Source: Tangfeifania sp. (lineage in GTDB: Bacteria; Bacteroidota; Bacteroidia; Bacteroidales; Prolixibacteraceae). Taken from it: 22,849 nt of DNA. The position numbers and the translations under genes were made by a program. The notes below the pieces were generated by a model, which saw only the letters and a program-made list of their open reading frames with translations, ran no database searches and was not told where the DNA came from. The stretch lies in assembly GCA_018400515.1 (NCBI GenBank), contig JAGYMR010000013.1, positions 1 through 22,849 of the forward strand, given 5' to 3'. Within the stretch, counting starts at the first letter, position 1. Every line of letters starts with the position of its first letter. Of this stretch, positions 15,099 through 22,849 are shown in pieces.

Positions 15099-16760
15099 AT
15101 GAGCATGTTTTGTTATCAATGCCAGGAAACAGCCAAAGGAATTGGCTGCACCGTAAAAGGCGTATGCGGAAAAACCGACGACGTAGCTAACCTTCAGGAC
15201 ACCCTGTTGTTTGTATTGAAAGGGATTAGCTGGTTCAATGAAAAATTGCGCACCAAAGGGCTGAATCCGGCAAAAGCGGATAAGTTTGTCTTCGACGGAT
15301 TGTTCAGTACCATTACCAATGCCAACTTTGATAAGAATCACTTTGTGAAGCGGATTCGTGCGGCTCTGGAGATGCGCAACGAACTGCACCAGAAATGCAA
15401 AGAAGCCTCCGTCAGCCTGCCGGAAGCGCTTCCTGAATTTGCCGTCTGGGAGGGTTCCACGATGGAGGATTTTGAATCCAAATCCGGAGAAGTGGGTGTT
15501 TTGCGCACCGAAAATGAGGATATTCGCTCGTTGCGGGAACTGGTTACTTACGGCGTCAAAGGATTGGCAGCCTATGCTGAACATGCATGGAACCTGGGCC
15601 ATAAAAAAGATGAAATATATGCTTTTATGCAACGGGCGCTGGTCGCCACCACTGAAGATTTAAGTGTGGACGACCTGGTGGCACTGGTTCTTGAAACGGG
15701 GAAATTCGGTGTAGATGTTATGGCATTGCTTGACGCCGCCAACACTTCCGCCTATGGAAATCCCGAGGCTACCAAAGTAAACCTGGGGGTTCGTTCCAAC
15801 CCGGCCATTCTGATCTCGGGACACGATATGAAAGATATGGAAGATTTACTGAAACAAACGGAAGGAACGGGGGTGGATGTTTACACCCATAGTGAGATGT
15901 TGCCCGCCCACTACTATCCGGCCTTCAAAAAATATCCCCATCTCGTTGGAAATTACGGAAACGCCTGGTGGAAGCAGAAAGAGGAATTTGAGTCATTCAA
16001 CGGACCCATTCTTTTTACCACCAACTGCATCGTGCCTCCCATGAAAAAAGCCGGCTATAAAGACCGGATCTACACCACAGGGGCTGCAGGACTTGAAGGG
16101 ACGATCCATATTCCGGACAGGAAAAACGGCGAAATGAAAGATTTCAGTCAAATCATTGAACATGCCAAAGAATGTGCGCCGCCACAGGAAATCGAGACAG
16201 GGGAGATTACCGGAGGTTTTGCCCATGCCCAGGTTTTTGCCCTGGCCGATAAAATTGTAGATGCTGTCAAAACAGGAGCTATCCGGAAATTCTTTGTTAT
16301 GGCCGGTTGTGACGGCCGCATGAAGAGCCGGGAGTACTACACCCGTTTTGCAGAGCAACTTCCCGGCGATACGGTGATTTTAACTGCCGGTTGTGCCAAA
16401 TACCGGTACAATAAACTGCCGCTGGGCGATATCGGCGGAATTCCGCGGGTAATCGATGCCGGTCAGTGCAACGACTCCTACTCACTGGCCGTAATTGCCC
16501 TGAAGCTGAAGGAAATTTTTGAGCTGAACGACATTAATGAACTTCCCATTGCGTACAACATCGCCTGGTACGAGCAAAAAGCGGTTATTGTCCTCCTGGC
16601 ATTATTATACTTGGGGGTGAAAAACATCCATCTGGGCCCAACCCTTCCGGCATTCCTCTCTCCGAATGTTGCCAATGTGCTCGTCGAACAGTTCGGAATT
16701 GGCGGAATTACCAGTCCGGAGAAGGATATCAAGATATTCATGGAAGAGCCTGCGGTTTAA
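15099..16760 (+). CDS. hcp: Hybrid-cluster protein (hydroxylamine reductase / NO-detoxification), anaerobe type
   Basis: 553 residues, cytosolic. The N-terminal cysteine motif is C5-x2-C8-x8-C17-x5-C23, the spacing of the strict-anaerobe (Desulfovibrio) class that binds a [4Fe-4S] cubane, unlike the enterobacterial form. All eight hybrid-cluster ligands are present at a constant offset of two from the D. vulgaris numbering: His242, Glu266, Cys310, Cys404, Cys432, Cys457, Glu492 and Lys494. The enzyme reduces hydroxylamine in vitro; current evidence in E. coli favours NO reductase and protein S-nitrosylase roles under anaerobic nitrosative stress. It is transcribed away from the Crp-family regulator, with operator and promoter between. 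It is followed by fbaA on the same strand, which has its own promoter, so it is probably monocistronic. The ATG at 15099 gives the canonical MFCYQCQE start two residues in. Confidence 0.97.
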   Translation: MSMFCYQCQETAKGIGCTVKGVCGKTDDVANLQDTLLFVLKGISWFNEKLRTKGLNPAKADKFVFDGLFSTITNANFDKNHFVKRIRAALEMRNELHQKCKEASVSLPEALPEFAVWEGSTMEDFESKSGEVGVLRTENEDIRSLRELVTYGVKGLAAYAEHAWNLGHKKDEIYAFMQRALVATTEDLSVDDLVALVLETGKFGVDVMALLDAANTSAYGNPEATKVNLGVRSNPAILISGHDMKDMEDLLKQTEGTGVDVYTHSEMLPAHYYPAFKKYPHLVGNYGNAWWKQKEEFESFNGPILFTTNCIVPPMKKAGYKDRIYTTGAAGLEGTIHIPDRKNGEMKDFSQIIEHAKECAPPQEIETGEITGGFAHAQVFALADKIVDAVKTGAIRKFFVMAGCDGRMKSREYYTRFAEQLPGDTVILTAGCAKYRYNKLPLGDIGGIPRVIDAGQCNDSYSLAVIALKLKEIFELNDINELPIAYNIAWYEQKAVIVLLALLYLGVKNIHLGPTLPAFLSPNVANVLVEQFGIGGITSPEKDIKIFMEEPAV

Positions 16761-16804
16761 CCTAAATATTAAATAATAAAGAAATTAAATTTCATTAACA
16801 CCTA

Positions 16805-16839
16805 TTTTTTGTTGCACCGCCATTGAAATCGTAATTTTG
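16805..16839 (+). promoter_or_regulatory. fbaA promoter (Bacteroidetes type)
   Basis: TTTTTTG ending at 16811 serves as the -33 element and TAATTTTG at 16832-16839 as the -7 element, with 20 bases between. Both match the Bacteroidetes primary sigma consensus (TTTG, about 19-21 bases, TAnnTTTG). The predicted start is a few bases after 16839, leaving a leader of about 40 bases before the fbaA ATG. Confidence 0.75.
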
Positions 16840-16882
16840 GCCGAAACATGTAATTACGGTTAAATCAATAAATTAAAAAATT

Positions 16883-17962
16883 ATGAAGAGAATTTCTGAC
16901 GTTGTTAAGCCGGGAGTCGTAACAGGTTCCGACGTGCAATACATTTTCAGAGTAGCCCAGGAAAACAAGTTTGCCCTTCCGGGGGTAAATGTTATCGGTT
17001 CTTCCTCCATCAATTCGGTGATGGAAGCAGCCAAAGCAGCCAATGCTCCTGTGATTATTCAGTTTTCCAATGGCGGTGCAACATTTAATGCAGGAAAAGG
17101 CCTGAAACTCGAAGGTCAACAGGCTGCTGTTTTAGGTGGTGTTGCCGGGGCAAAGCACATCCACACGCTGGCAGAAGCTTATGGCGTACGCGTAATTCTT
17201 CATACCGACCATGCAGCAAAAAAGCTGCTGCCATGGATTGACGGATTGCTGGATGCAGGTGAAGAATTCTTCGCGGAAACCGGGAAGCCCCTGTTCAGTT
17301 CACACATGCTCGACCTCTCGGAGGAGTCCCTCGAAGAAAACATGGAGATCAGTAAAAAATACCTCGAACGGATGTCAAAAATAGGGATGACCCTTGAAAT
17401 CGAACTTGGCATTACCGGCGGCGAGGAAGATGGTGTTGACAACGCCGATGTGGACAGTGCCAAGCTTTACACACAACCCGAAGAGGTTTGTTATGCTTAC
17501 GAAGAACTTAAAAAAGTGAGCCCCAACTTTACGGTGGCTGCTTCGTTCGGGAATGTTCACGGGGTATACAAACCGGGAAATGTAAAACTTCAGCCTGCCA
17601 TACTGAAAAACTCTCAAAAATACATCAAAGAGAAGCACGGACTGGACGATGATTTTCCGGTGGATTTTGTTTTCCACGGAGGATCCGGTTCTTCGCTGGA
17701 GGATATCCGCGAAGCCATCGATTACGGCGTGATCAAGATGAACATCGATACCGATACGCAGTGGGCTTTCTGGGATGGTGTCCGTGCTTACGAAGCAGAA
17801 AAGCATGATTACCTGCAGGGACAGATCGGAAATCCCGAAGGCGAGGACAAACCCAATAAAAAGATCTATGACCCGCGTGCATGGCTGCGCAAAGGGGAAG
17901 AGTCAATGGTTGCCCGCCTGCAAAAGGCTTTTGAGGACCTGAATGCAGTAAACAGCTTATAA
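16883..17962 (+). CDS. fbaA: Class II fructose-bisphosphate aldolase (class IIa)
   Basis: 359 residues, the length of the E. coli FbaA type. It interconverts fructose 1,6-bisphosphate with dihydroxyacetone phosphate and glyceraldehyde 3-phosphate in glycolysis and gluconeogenesis. Zinc and catalytic residues are visible with near-E. coli numbering: Asp109 and His110 in LHTDHAAKKLLPW, Glu174 in LEIELGITGGEEDGVDN, His226 in FGNVHGVYKPGN and His265 in FVFHGGSGSS. The phosphate-binding KMNIDTDTQWAFWDGV follows. The protein is complete and ends EDLNAVNSL. Its ATG follows a very A/T-rich leader and a good promoter. It is the last plus-strand gene before a bidirectional terminator and probably stands alone. 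Confidence 0.97.
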   Translation: MKRISDVVKPGVVTGSDVQYIFRVAQENKFALPGVNVIGSSSINSVMEAAKAANAPVIIQFSNGGATFNAGKGLKLEGQQAAVLGGVAGAKHIHTLAEAYGVRVILHTDHAAKKLLPWIDGLLDAGEEFFAETGKPLFSSHMLDLSEESLEENMEISKKYLERMSKIGMTLEIELGITGGEEDGVDNADVDSAKLYTQPEEVCYAYEELKKVSPNFTVAASFGNVHGVYKPGNVKLQPAILKNSQKYIKEKHGLDDDFPVDFVFHGGSGSSLEDIREAIDYGVIKMNIDTDTQWAFWDGVRAYEAEKHDYLQGQIGNPEGEDKPNKKIYDPRAWLRKGEESMVARLQKAFEDLNAVNSL

Positions 17963-17977
17963 AAAAAGAATTTAATG

Positions 17978-18115
17978 ATAATTAGAGTCTGTCTATAAAG
18001 TCCGCTGACTGCGTTACGCTTGCCCTCAAAATGGTCATTTACGAATAGTAAACTCACATTTTTCGGGCTTCGCAAGCCTTGTCAGCGAACTTTCTAAACC
18101 AGACTCCTGATTATA
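17978..18115. repeat. Imperfect palindromic intergenic element (REP/MITE-like)
   Basis: The outer arms are inverted copies: GAGTCTGTCTATAAAGTCCG from 17985 pairs with the arm ending AGACTC at 18106, including GTCAGCG against CGCTGAC. The similarity extends outward (ATAATTA versus ATAATCA in complement). The core contains smaller hairpins: TTTAC-GAATA-GTAAA at 18038-18052 and GGCTT-CGC-AAGCC at 18066-18078. There is no coding capacity. The nested structure resembles mobile palindromic repeats found in many copies in bacterial genomes; copy number cannot be judged from one window. Confidence 0.6.
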
Positions 18116-18127
18116 TTGACGGACACT

Positions 18128-18167
18128 AAAAAAAAACCGCCTCCCTGACCCGGGGGCGGTTTTTTTT
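18128..18167. terminator. Bidirectional Rho-independent terminator
   Basis: An A-run (18128-18136) then CCGCC (18137-18141) and CCC (18143-18145) pair with GGG (18152-18154), GGCGG (18155-18159) and a T-run (18160-18167), with a one-base bulge and a six-base loop. A GC stem flanked by A and T runs works on both strands. It lies between the convergent fbaA and HEAT/DUF1080 genes and should end both transcripts. Confidence 0.9.
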
Positions 18168-18206
18168 CAAAAGTCCCGGATATTTCCGGAGGCTGTTTTA
18201 AATGTA

Positions 18207-21200
18207 TTAAAACGCTTTCACACGGATATTCCTGAACTTCAGCTCCGATCCGTGTCCCAAAAATCCGATATAGCCTTTTTCCCGCTTCAGGCCTGGATGG
18301 TTTCTTCCATCGGCTGTCCCGTCCTCACTGGCCGCTGCAATATCGCCATCCAGGATCACCTCGCCGTTGAGGATCACTTTCACCTTCGATCCCTTAACGA
18401 TCACCTCCTGGGAGTTCCACTCCCCAACGGGGTTCAAAAATCCACGTTTGGCAGGAATGACCCCGTAAACCGAACCATGATACTGATAAGGTTTTAAATT
18501 CGCATAGATGGGCGCTGTATTATCGAGGATCTGCAGCTCCATGCCCACATACGCGGCATCCCCTTCAAGGGGAGCCCTTATCCCAAGGCCGTTATTTGCG
18601 CCAGGGGTCAGCTGGAATTCAAACCGGAAAATAAAATCGCTGTATTGTTCAGCGGTATATAGATTCCCGTGACCTCCCCTTTCGGGCCTGACGAGTAATT
18701 CACCGTCACGGGCCACATAATCGGTTTTGTTCCCCCGCCAGCCATCGAGGTTTCTGCCGTTAAAAAGGGATACAAACCCTTCCGAGATCTCCTCTCTGGT
18801 CAGGCCGATCTCCGCTGTGTTGATCTCCCGGACATAAATATCGCGAAAAGCCAGGTTGGTTCCATGGGCCTGCAACTCAATGGGACCTTTGTCGAATATC
18901 GGACGGGACCGGTCCCAGTAATTTTCCAGGGGTACATTGTCCACCACCAGCTCCCCGTTCAGGTAAACCGTCACATTTTCCCCAATCATGGTAATGTGAA
19001 ACGTATTCCACTCCCCTACCGGATTATCGGCAACTTTCAGGGGTTTACTTTCATGTTTCTGGTTGTTGTATAATCCTCCGGAGCCCACCTGTGCGCCGAC
19101 TTCAACGCGGGAGGTATCCCACACCTGTACCTGGGGGGTTCCCCGCAGGTAAATGCCGCTGTCCCCATTTTTGGTAATGCGCCAGTCAACGATGAGCTCA
19201 AAATCGCCATACTCCTTAACGGAGCAAATGTTGGCCCCTTTTCCGGAAAAAACGATGGTATTGTCTTTCACACTCCAGTTTTCATGCATCACCTTGTTGG
19301 CTTCTTTCTGTTTATCTGCCAGTTCCGCTTCGGTCATTTCAGCCCGGGTAACGGGATTGCCCACCAGGCCCTGCCAGCCCTCCAGGTTTTTGCCGTTGAA
19401 CATGGAAACAAACCCCTCTTCTTCCGGCATCTCCTCCAGATAATCTTTAATATTGATGATGTGGTACTGGCTATCCTCTCCCTGAATAACCGAGGCCACT
19501 TTCTCCAGAAGGTTCCGCACTTTCCGGCCCGTAAAACCATGTTCCCCGTTGGAATTGGGCAGGGCAATTTTCATAATGGCCCTTGCGGCTGTCTGTTGCA
19601 AAGGTTCCCGGTTCAGAAACTGTTCCAGGTAAACCAGGGAAAGGAAAGTATTCAGGTTTCCGGTGGCTTCAATGACCTGTTTCTGATCATCGGCACCTGA
19701 AGCATGAGGCATAATTTTCCGGTATTGCAGTAATTTTTGATCATCGGGAATATTGGCCGAACGGACTTGCCGGACAAAGCTGGAGAAAGCCCTGGTCTTG
19801 AATTCGCCGGAGGCCGACCGGCAAATTTTGTAGAGCGAACGGGCTGCGGAATAATCATTCCAGCTTACCAGGGCTTCAAACGCTGCCTCTTTCAAATCTC
19901 CCGAACCGTTGGAAAAATAGTGGGTCACCTTTTCGAGGGCCACATCCCCGCCAATTTTGGGCAGGATGGATATAATCCGCGCTTTTTGGGAGGTCGTCTC
20001 CAGGGCCTGCAACAGCAGCCCCTCTTCGGTCCTCTCCGCCTCAATGTTCCTGGCGGCAGCCACAACAGCCATCTGAACCTGTTCAATTTCCGTTTCACCG
20101 GCGGCTGAAAGCAGCAACCGGATAAGGTCCGGAAGGTTTTCTCCGGAGGAGACATGCTTCAAAGCACGAAAGGCCGCTGTTTTTTCTGCTTCGTTCTCCG
20201 AACCGGTAATGGCAAGGACTTTATTGAAATATTGAGTTCCTGCTTTGGCAGCGATCAAATCGATGAAAGCGGCTTTAACAGTTCCCTCCGTTTCATCCAG
20301 TTTTGCTGCAACGGGTCCCAGATGCTTTTGGTCGAGCAATTGCATCAAGGCTTTTTGGGTTGCCTCCACATCATTTCCTGCCGCCAGGTGACCGATCAAC
20401 AGATCCGTAGCTTGTTTCCCTTTCAGCTGAACCAAAGCATTGATGGCCTCCTGCCGCACCAGCAGTGAAGCAGATTCCAGGTTTTGAGCCACAAAATCCA
20501 CGGCCAGCGGATCGCCCCGGCGGCCCAGCATATCAATGATCTCAGCTTTTGTACCGGCAGGCACGCCTTCGGCTTTCTCCATCCATTGCCGGGTTCCGGC
20601 AACCCCGCCAATGTCCCCGCCAATGTTCAACACGGCGTACCGGAAGGCTTTATTCTCCTCTTCTACCGCTTTTAACAAAAGGGGCATGGCCTCGTAGCCG
20701 AAATGACGGGCATAAATAGCCAGTGCGCCGGCAGCATGATGCCATTTCCCCTGCTCCTTATTGGCCTTCAGGATCTTTTTCAGTGCTTTTTGTGCCAGGC
20801 GGGTTTCCCCGTTTTCCGCCAGCCGTCTGGCATAGGTTAAAAAGGAGGCAGCGGACCGGGTGGGTTCATACGCAAAATCAACACTTTTTGCAGCTTTCAG
20901 CAACCGCTTATAAGATCCGGGATCGCCGATGGCCGCCAAAGCTTCAAGAGCTACTTTCCTTAAACCGGGATCTTTTGATCCGGCCAAAGGAGTGATCGCT
21001 TCCAGTGCGGACCTGCACCGCAACTGTCCCAGTGCCCGTACCAGGGTTACCCGGGTTTTCTTATCTGCCGCGGGCAAGGCACCCAGAAGCGCCTGTGCCG
21101 CATCCTTTGAACCAACAGCCAAAAGCGTTTGGGTAGCAGGCTCAGTCAATGGTCCCTCCGCCAGATAACCGGCCAATGCATCCACCGTTTTCCCGCCGGC

Positions 21201-21602
21201 CACCAGGTTTAACTGGTTCATCAGGAAAGTTTTTACTTCGGTATGGAACCGGTTGTCAAGAGCTTCCAAGAGAGCGGTTTCAATAAAATCACGCTCCTCC
21301 TCCTTTCCAAATTCACTGACATACCGGGCCAGGCTGTTCAATGCAAAGCGCACAGCAGTATCATCACCCGTACCGGGGGGCGTCAACATCGTTGCGATTT
21401 CCCGGAATCCTTCCGGCCCAAGGGCTATCAGTTCATTCATTAAGCGGTCGCGGTGGACCAGGTCATTGGTTGGCATCTGGGCCAGGACATCCGCCACTTT
21501 TGTGTCCAGTGTCCGGTTTTCCTGGGCAAAACTGCCCGTGGCAAAAAGGGCAAAAACAAAAAATGCGATCGAAGCAAATATTCTTTTACTCATTTTTTTC
21601 AT
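18207..21602 (-). CDS. Large secreted HEAT-repeat protein with two C-terminal DUF1080 (3-keto-glycoside hydrolase/lyase-like) domains
   Basis: About 1131 residues from the chosen start. A Sec signal peptide (MKKMSKRIFASIAFFVFAL to GSFAQ) leads to the periplasm or beyond. Using numbering from the open frame start at 21650, residues about 50-735 are degenerate helical HEAT-like repeats (ALLGALPAADKKTRVTLVRALG, LRKVALEALAAIGDP, VRQEAINALVQLKGKQATD and others). Residues about 743-943 are a first DUF1080 domain (FVSMFNGKNLEGWQG; GDSGIYLRGTPQVQVWD) and 953-1147 a second (FVSLFNGRNLDGWRGN; NNGLGIRAPLEGDAAYVGMELQILD). DUF1080 proteins have a concanavalin-like fold, and some cleave 3-keto-glycosides. 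The ATG at 21602 is preferred; one at 21614 is also possible. It follows the Gfo/Idh/MocA gene after a short gap and is probably co-transcribed with it. The substrate is unknown. Confidence 0.9.
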   Translation of the reverse strand: MKKMSKRIFASIAFFVFALFATGSFAQENRTLDTKVADVLAQMPTNDLVHRDRLMNELIALGPEGFREIATMLTPPGTGDDTAVRFALNSLARYVSEFGKEEERDFIETALLEALDNRFHTEVKTFLMNQLNLVAGGKTVDALAGYLAEGPLTEPATQTLLAVGSKDAAQALLGALPAADKKTRVTLVRALGQLRCRSALEAITPLAGSKDPGLRKVALEALAAIGDPGSYKRLLKAAKSVDFAYEPTRSAASFLTYARRLAENGETRLAQKALKKILKANKEQGKWHHAAGALAIYARHFGYEAMPLLLKAVEEENKAFRYAVLNIGGDIGGVAGTRQWMEKAEGVPAGTKAEIIDMLGRRGDPLAVDFVAQNLESASLLVRQEAINALVQLKGKQATDLLIGHLAAGNDVEATQKALMQLLDQKHLGPVAAKLDETEGTVKAAFIDLIAAKAGTQYFNKVLAITGSENEAEKTAAFRALKHVSSGENLPDLIRLLLSAAGETEIEQVQMAVVAAARNIEAERTEEGLLLQALETTSQKARIISILPKIGGDVALEKVTHYFSNGSGDLKEAAFEALVSWNDYSAARSLYKICRSASGEFKTRAFSSFVRQVRSANIPDDQKLLQYRKIMPHASGADDQKQVIEATGNLNTFLSLVYLEQFLNREPLQQTAARAIMKIALPNSNGEHGFTGRKVRNLLEKVASVIQGEDSQYHIINIKDYLEEMPEEEGFVSMFNGKNLEGWQGLVGNPVTRAEMTEAELADKQKEANKVMHENWSVKDNTIVFSGKGANICSVKEYGDFELIVDWRITKNGDSGIYLRGTPQVQVWDTSRVEVGAQVGSGGLYNNQKHESKPLKVADNPVGEWNTFHITMIGENVTVYLNGELVVDNVPLENYWDRSRPIFDKGPIELQAHGTNLAFRDIYVREINTAEIGLTREEISEGFVSLFNGRNLDGWRGNKTDYVARDGELLVRPERGGHGNLYTAEQYSDFIFRFEFQLTPGANNGLGIRAPLEGDAAYVGMELQILDNTAPIYANLKPYQYHGSVYGVIPAKRGFLNPVGEWNSQEVIVKGSKVKVILNGEVILDGDIAAASEDGTADGRNHPGLKREKGYIGFLGHGSELKFRNIRVKAF

Positions 21603-21630
21603 CGTTAAAGGCATGTTCAACAAAAAAGAT

Positions 21631-22849
21631 TTAAATGGTCCAGGGAGCACGCATGGGCTGGTTAATCATATAATTGGCACCTTCGTCATCGATAAAACGG
21701 AGTTTTTCCGGATCGAACCGGAGTGAACGTCCCAGACGAACAGCGGTAATTCCAAGATTCACCAGTGTAGATGAGCGGAATCCGTTGGTTTCGTTTAGTG
21801 CAAACTTTTTGCGCGTTTTCACCGATTCCGAAAAAACCGGAATTTGTGGCTCAGGGTTGGGCAGGGATTTAAGGAAATCCTGCAAATGAGGAATATCCGA
21901 TTTAAACCCCCGGAAAATTTTTCCGTCCGGACCCTCCACATAGGCAGCATCCTTGTCCCTGTTTTCACCATCGAGGATAATCTTACACCCGTCGGCATAG
22001 GTATATTCAATCCGGCGCCAAGTACCCACAGCGTCGTAATGCTGCTGGGGTGCATCCACTTCAATGCTTACCGGGCTGGTGTGATCCTTGCCCAGCATGT
22101 ACTGAACCGGGTCGAGGTAGTGCTGCCCCATATCGCCCAGTCCGCCGCCGTCATAATCCCAGTACCCCCGGAACTTGGAGTGCACCCGGTCCGGATGATA
22201 AGGTTTATAGGGAGCAGGACCAAGCCACATATCATAGTCCAGGTTTTCAGGAACCGGCTGTGGCTCCAGGTTCATCTCCCCGCTCCAAAAAAATTTCCAG
22301 TCAAAACCGGTTATTCCGCTGACAGTAAATTTGAGCGGCCATCCGAGAATGCCGCTGTCTATGACCTTTTTTAAAGGTTCCACCTCGGTACCCAGGCCAT
22401 AGAACGGATCTTTGAAACGGAACCAGGTATTCAGCCGGAACATACGGCCGTGGGCGTTCACCGCCTCAACGACCCTTTTCCCCTCACCAATGGTTCGGGT
22501 CATCGGCTTTTCGCACCAGATATCTTTCCCCGCTTTGGCAGCTTCCACCGCCATAAGGCCATGCCAATGGGGCGGTGTGGCAATATGAACAATATCAACC
22601 TCCGGCAATTGCAACAATTCCCGGAAATCATGAAACTGCTTCACCTGATAGCCAATCTGCCCTTGCGCCATATCCAGATGCGCTTTGTCAACATCACAAA
22701 TAGCTACCACACGGGTACCTTCATAGGGAATGTGACCGCGGCCCATGCCGCCAACCCCGATAATGGCTTTTGTAAGCTGATCGGAGGGTGCAGGAACCCG
22801 GGTCCCCCCCAGCACATGCCGCGGAACAATCGTTAAACCTGCTCCTGCA
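21631..22849 (-). CDS. Gfo/Idh/MocA family oxidoreductase, probably Tat-exported (5' end outside window)
   Basis: At least 406 residues; the frame stays open to the window edge, reading AGLTIVPRHVLGGTRVPAPSDQ, the region that follows a Tat leader in exported members. The GTG at 22815 is therefore an internal codon and the true start lies beyond 22849. The Rossmann fold shows IIGVGGMGRGHI. The nicotinamide/sugar site has WCEKPMTRTIGEGKRVV, and the C-terminal domain has GGGLGDMGQHYLDPVQYML with the conserved Asp and His. Such enzymes oxidise or reduce sugar hydroxyls with tightly bound NAD(P). Paired with a DUF1080 protein, a role in making 3-keto-sugars before glycosidic bond cleavage is plausible (inference from known 3-keto pathways). 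The C-terminus is complete, ending NQPMRAPWTI. The stop precedes the HEAT/DUF1080 ATG by about 28 bases. Confidence 0.92.
   Translation of the reverse strand, partial: AGAGLTIVPRHVLGGTRVPAPSDQLTKAIIGVGGMGRGHIPYEGTRVVAICDVDKAHLDMAQGQIGYQVKQFHDFRELLQLPEVDIVHIATPPHWHGLMAVEAAKAGKDIWCEKPMTRTIGEGKRVVEAVNAHGRMFRLNTWFRFKDPFYGLGTEVEPLKKVIDSGILGWPLKFTVSGITGFDWKFFWSGEMNLEPQPVPENLDYDMWLGPAPYKPYHPDRVHSKFRGYWDYDGGGLGDMGQHYLDPVQYMLGKDHTSPVSIEVDAPQQHYDAVGTWRRIEYTYADGCKIILDGENRDKDAAYVEGPDGKIFRGFKSDIPHLQDFLKSLPNPEPQIPVFSESVKTRKKFALNETNGFRSSTLVNLGITAVRLGRSLRFDPEKLRFIDDEGANYMINQPMRAPWTI

Noticed and set aside
15072..15632. 186-residue minus-strand open frame
   Set aside because: Antisense to the start of hcp and covers the hcp leader; a shadow frame.
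22813..22815. GTG start for the Gfo/Idh/MocA gene
   Set aside because: The frame stays open to the window edge, and the upstream residues match the usual post-leader segment of exported family members.
1..22849. CRISPR array, rRNA, complete tRNA or insertion sequence
   Set aside because: No regularly spaced direct repeats, rRNA or tRNA signature, or transposase frame was seen in either strand.

Overview
The window reads as chromosomal DNA of a Bacteroidota bacterium, most likely an anaerobic or facultative member of the Bacteroidales/Marinilabiliales. The evidence is A-rich leaders without Shine-Dalgarno sequences in front of hcp and fbaA, promoters of the Bacteroidetes TAnnTTTG type, Bacteroidetes-typical families (DUF2723, DUF6427), an anaerobe-type hybrid-cluster protein with a Crp-family regulator, and Tat- or Sec-exported sugar enzymes. 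Every family call comes from reading the translated sequence; no database search was run.

Layout. Positions 1-5337 form an accessory carbohydrate region. A Tat-exported aldo/keto reductase (+) faces a same-strand (-) run of a mannonate-dehydratase-like enolase-superfamily protein with a Tat leader, a bile-acid/sodium-symporter (BASS) family transporter, and a secreted beta-propeller lactonase. These three could form a short path: lactone to acid (lactonase), acid to 2-keto-3-deoxy acid (dehydratase), uptake of the keto acid (BASS). That path is inference. Positions 5684-6001 hold a small unrecognised helical protein.

Positions 6058-13227 are a minus-strand run of DUF2723 glycosyltransferase-like membrane protein, purD, DUF6427 membrane protein and a NodU/CmcH-type carbamoyltransferase. 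The last three genes are almost contiguous (gaps of 6 and 1 bases). Positions 13544-16760 hold pgeF and a Crp/Fnr regulator (8-base overlap, minus strand), divergent from hcp. A perfect 16-bp palindrome lies between regulator and hcp, centred about 41.5 bases upstream of the hcp transcription start predicted from its -7 element. This is a convincing small nitrosative-stress regulatory unit. fbaA (class II aldolase) follows with its own promoter.

Positions 17963-18206 are intergenic and hold an imperfect palindromic element of about 140 bp plus a strong bidirectional terminator. Positions 18207-22849 (minus strand) are a second accessory carbohydrate pair: a Gfo/Idh/MocA oxidoreductase, cut by the window edge, and a very large secreted protein with a HEAT-repeat region followed by two DUF1080 (3-keto-glycoside hydrolase/lyase-like) domains. 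This pairing fits the recently recognised 3-keto-sugar route of glycoside breakdown. The most original material is this HEAT-double-DUF1080 architecture, the exported sugar-acid gene set at the left end, the carbamoyltransferase sitting in a housekeeping operon, and the palindromic element.
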